A DNA stretch of 6,577 bases from positions 1 through 6,577 of the forward strand of contig CANGCW010000053.1 in the NCBI GenBank assembly GCA_947452525.1. The letters run 5' to 3'. Made by a program: the position numbers and the translations under genes. Shown here piece by piece: positions 6,022-6,577 of this stretch. Numbering within the stretch: the stretch's first letter is position 1; each line of letters begins with the position of its first letter. A model generated the notes under the pieces. That model was not told the origin of the DNA, searched no databases, and was given only the letters and a program-made list of their open reading frames with translations. The DNA is from Actinomycetota bacterium (GTDB taxonomy: Bacteria; Actinomycetota; Actinomycetes; Nanopelagicales; Nanopelagicaceae).

Positions 6022-6028
6022 CAAGGCC

Positions 6029-6202
6029 ATGCCAGTCCCAAAGCGAAAGATGTCGCGCTCACGCACACGTACTCGTCGTAGCTCGTGGAAGACAACCCCT
6101 GCAGCTGTTGCGGCTTGCCAGAATTGCCAGTCACCAAAGTTGCAGCACACAGCGTGCCCAACCTGCGGTACATACAACCGTCGTCAGGTAGTCGAGGTCT
6201 GA
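6029..6202 (+). CDS. rpmF: 50S ribosomal protein L32, zinc-binding form
   Basis: L32 is a small large-subunit ribosomal protein. The 57-residue product starts with the universal MPVPKRKMSRSRTRTRRSSW segment (usually MAVPKRK) and ends with a zinc ribbon: C30/C33 and C43/C46, the latter in CPTCGTY. It is therefore the zinc-binding (C+) form, as L28 in this window also is. The start is ATG 6029, fixed by the family N-terminus and by the GAAAGG site seven nt upstream. The stop is TGA 6200-6202, and rnc appears to start one nt later. Location next to a DUF177 gene is the standard arrangement across bacteria. It is complete and short for a gene but typical for L32. Confidence 0.97.
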   Translation: MPVPKRKMSRSRTRTRRSSWKTTPAAVAACQNCQSPKLQHTACPTCGTYNRRQVVEV

Positions 6203-6206
6203 TCTG
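6194..6206 (+). promoter_or_regulatory. Ribosome binding site and CTG start codon of rnc
   Basis: GAGG at 6194-6197, inside the last codons of rpmF, is followed by six nt and then CTG at 6204-6206. In this frame the previous stop is TAG 6189-6191, and no ATG, GTG or TTG occurs between it and the conserved RNase III region, so CTG is the best-placed start. Confidence 0.65.
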
Positions 6207-6577
6207 AGCTCTGACTTTACTGAACTCCAGAGTGCACTTGGGGTTACAGTTGATGAAGAACTGCTCCGCCTTGCTTTAACTCATCGCTCATATGCTTATG
6301 AGTCCGGTGGCCTACCCACAAATGAGCGCCTTGAATTCTTAGGTGATTCTGTACTTGGTTTACTTATTACATCTGAACTCTTTCATCGCTATCCAGAGTT
6401 TGAAGAGAGTCAGTTATCTCCACTCCGCGCAGGCGTTGTCAATTCACGCGCACTTGCCGATGTCGCTCGATCAATTGGCGTAGGAAAATTCCTCTTTATC
6501 GGTCGCGGCGAAGAGGTCACTGGCGGTCGCGATAAGAATTCGATGCTCGCCGATTCACTCGAAGCGCTCTTTGGCGC
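6204..6577 (+). CDS. rnc: Ribonuclease III, N-terminal part (3' end outside window)
   Basis: RNase III is a dimeric, Mg-dependent endonuclease that cuts double-stranded RNA, releasing 16S and 23S precursors from the rRNA transcript and processing some mRNAs. About 124 codons are visible, covering nearly all of the catalytic domain. The signature NERLEFLGDS sits at residues 40-49, and the four metal-binding acidic residues are all present: E44, D48, D117 and E120 (counterparts of E. coli E41, D45, D114, E117). ALTHRSYAYE precedes the signature, and GRGEEVTGGRDK is typical of actinobacterial RNase III. The C-terminal dsRNA-binding domain would lie beyond 6577. The first in-frame ATG is at 6543, far too late, so the gene must use a rare start; CTG 6204 gives a sensible N-terminus (MSSDFTELQSALGV). 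It begins one nt after the rpmF stop, implying coupled translation. Gene finders limited to ATG/GTG/TTG will miss or truncate it. Confidence 0.93.
   Translation, partial: MSSDFTELQSALGVTVDEELLRLALTHRSYAYESGGLPTNERLEFLGDSVLGLLITSELFHRYPEFEESQLSPLRAGVVNSRALADVARSIGVGKFLFIGRGEEVTGGRDKNSMLADSLEALFG

Noticed and set aside
6014..6028. Alternative rpmF start at ATG 6014
   Set aside because: It adds MKGKA before the near-universal L32 N-terminus and coincides with the GAAAGG site that serves ATG 6029.

Overview
The window looks like conserved chromosomal core from an actinobacterium of moderate GC content (roughly 50 percent in most genes). The main clue is the gene order recG - rsmD - coaD - SepIVA/DivIVA-like gene - DUF177 (YceD) - rpmF - rnc. 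It matches the actinobacterial arrangement, and the SepIVA-type protein is essentially an actinobacterial marker. Short spacers, frequent GTG starts and an apparently leaderless promoter suggest a streamlined genome, perhaps an aquatic lineage. That last point is inference, and genus cannot be assigned from the sequence.

Layout. Positions 1-491 (+) hold the C-terminal half of thiL (thiamine-monophosphate kinase). It meets a minus-strand glycerophosphodiester phosphodiesterase gene (479-1162) tail to tail, with a 13-nt overlap. Upstream of that gene on the same strand is rpmB (ribosomal protein L28, 1214-1399). Positions 1400-1561 are a GC-rich divergent control region with two short palindromes, a probable rpmB promoter on the minus strand and a probable leaderless recG promoter on the plus strand. 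From 1562 to 5932 five genes lie head to tail with gaps of only 1-4 nt: recG, rsmD, coaD, a short sepIVA-like gene and a DUF177 gene. After a 96-nt spacer with a possible promoter and hairpins come rpmF (L32, 6029-6202) and, one nucleotide later, rnc (RNase III, 6204 to the window edge). The rnc gene appears to start at a CTG codon.

How the genes fit together. RecG (replication-fork rescue), RsmD (16S rRNA methylation), CoaD (coenzyme A synthesis), the SepIVA-like protein (envelope growth and division) and DUF177 (23S rRNA accumulation) form a growth-linked housekeeping operon. L32 and RNase III continue the ribosome theme. I found no mobile element, tRNA, CRISPR array or new multi-gene system. 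The points worth a second look are small: the CTG start of rnc, the shortened SepIVA-like protein, the leaderless recG promoter with an adjacent palindrome, and alternative hairpins in the rpmF leader.
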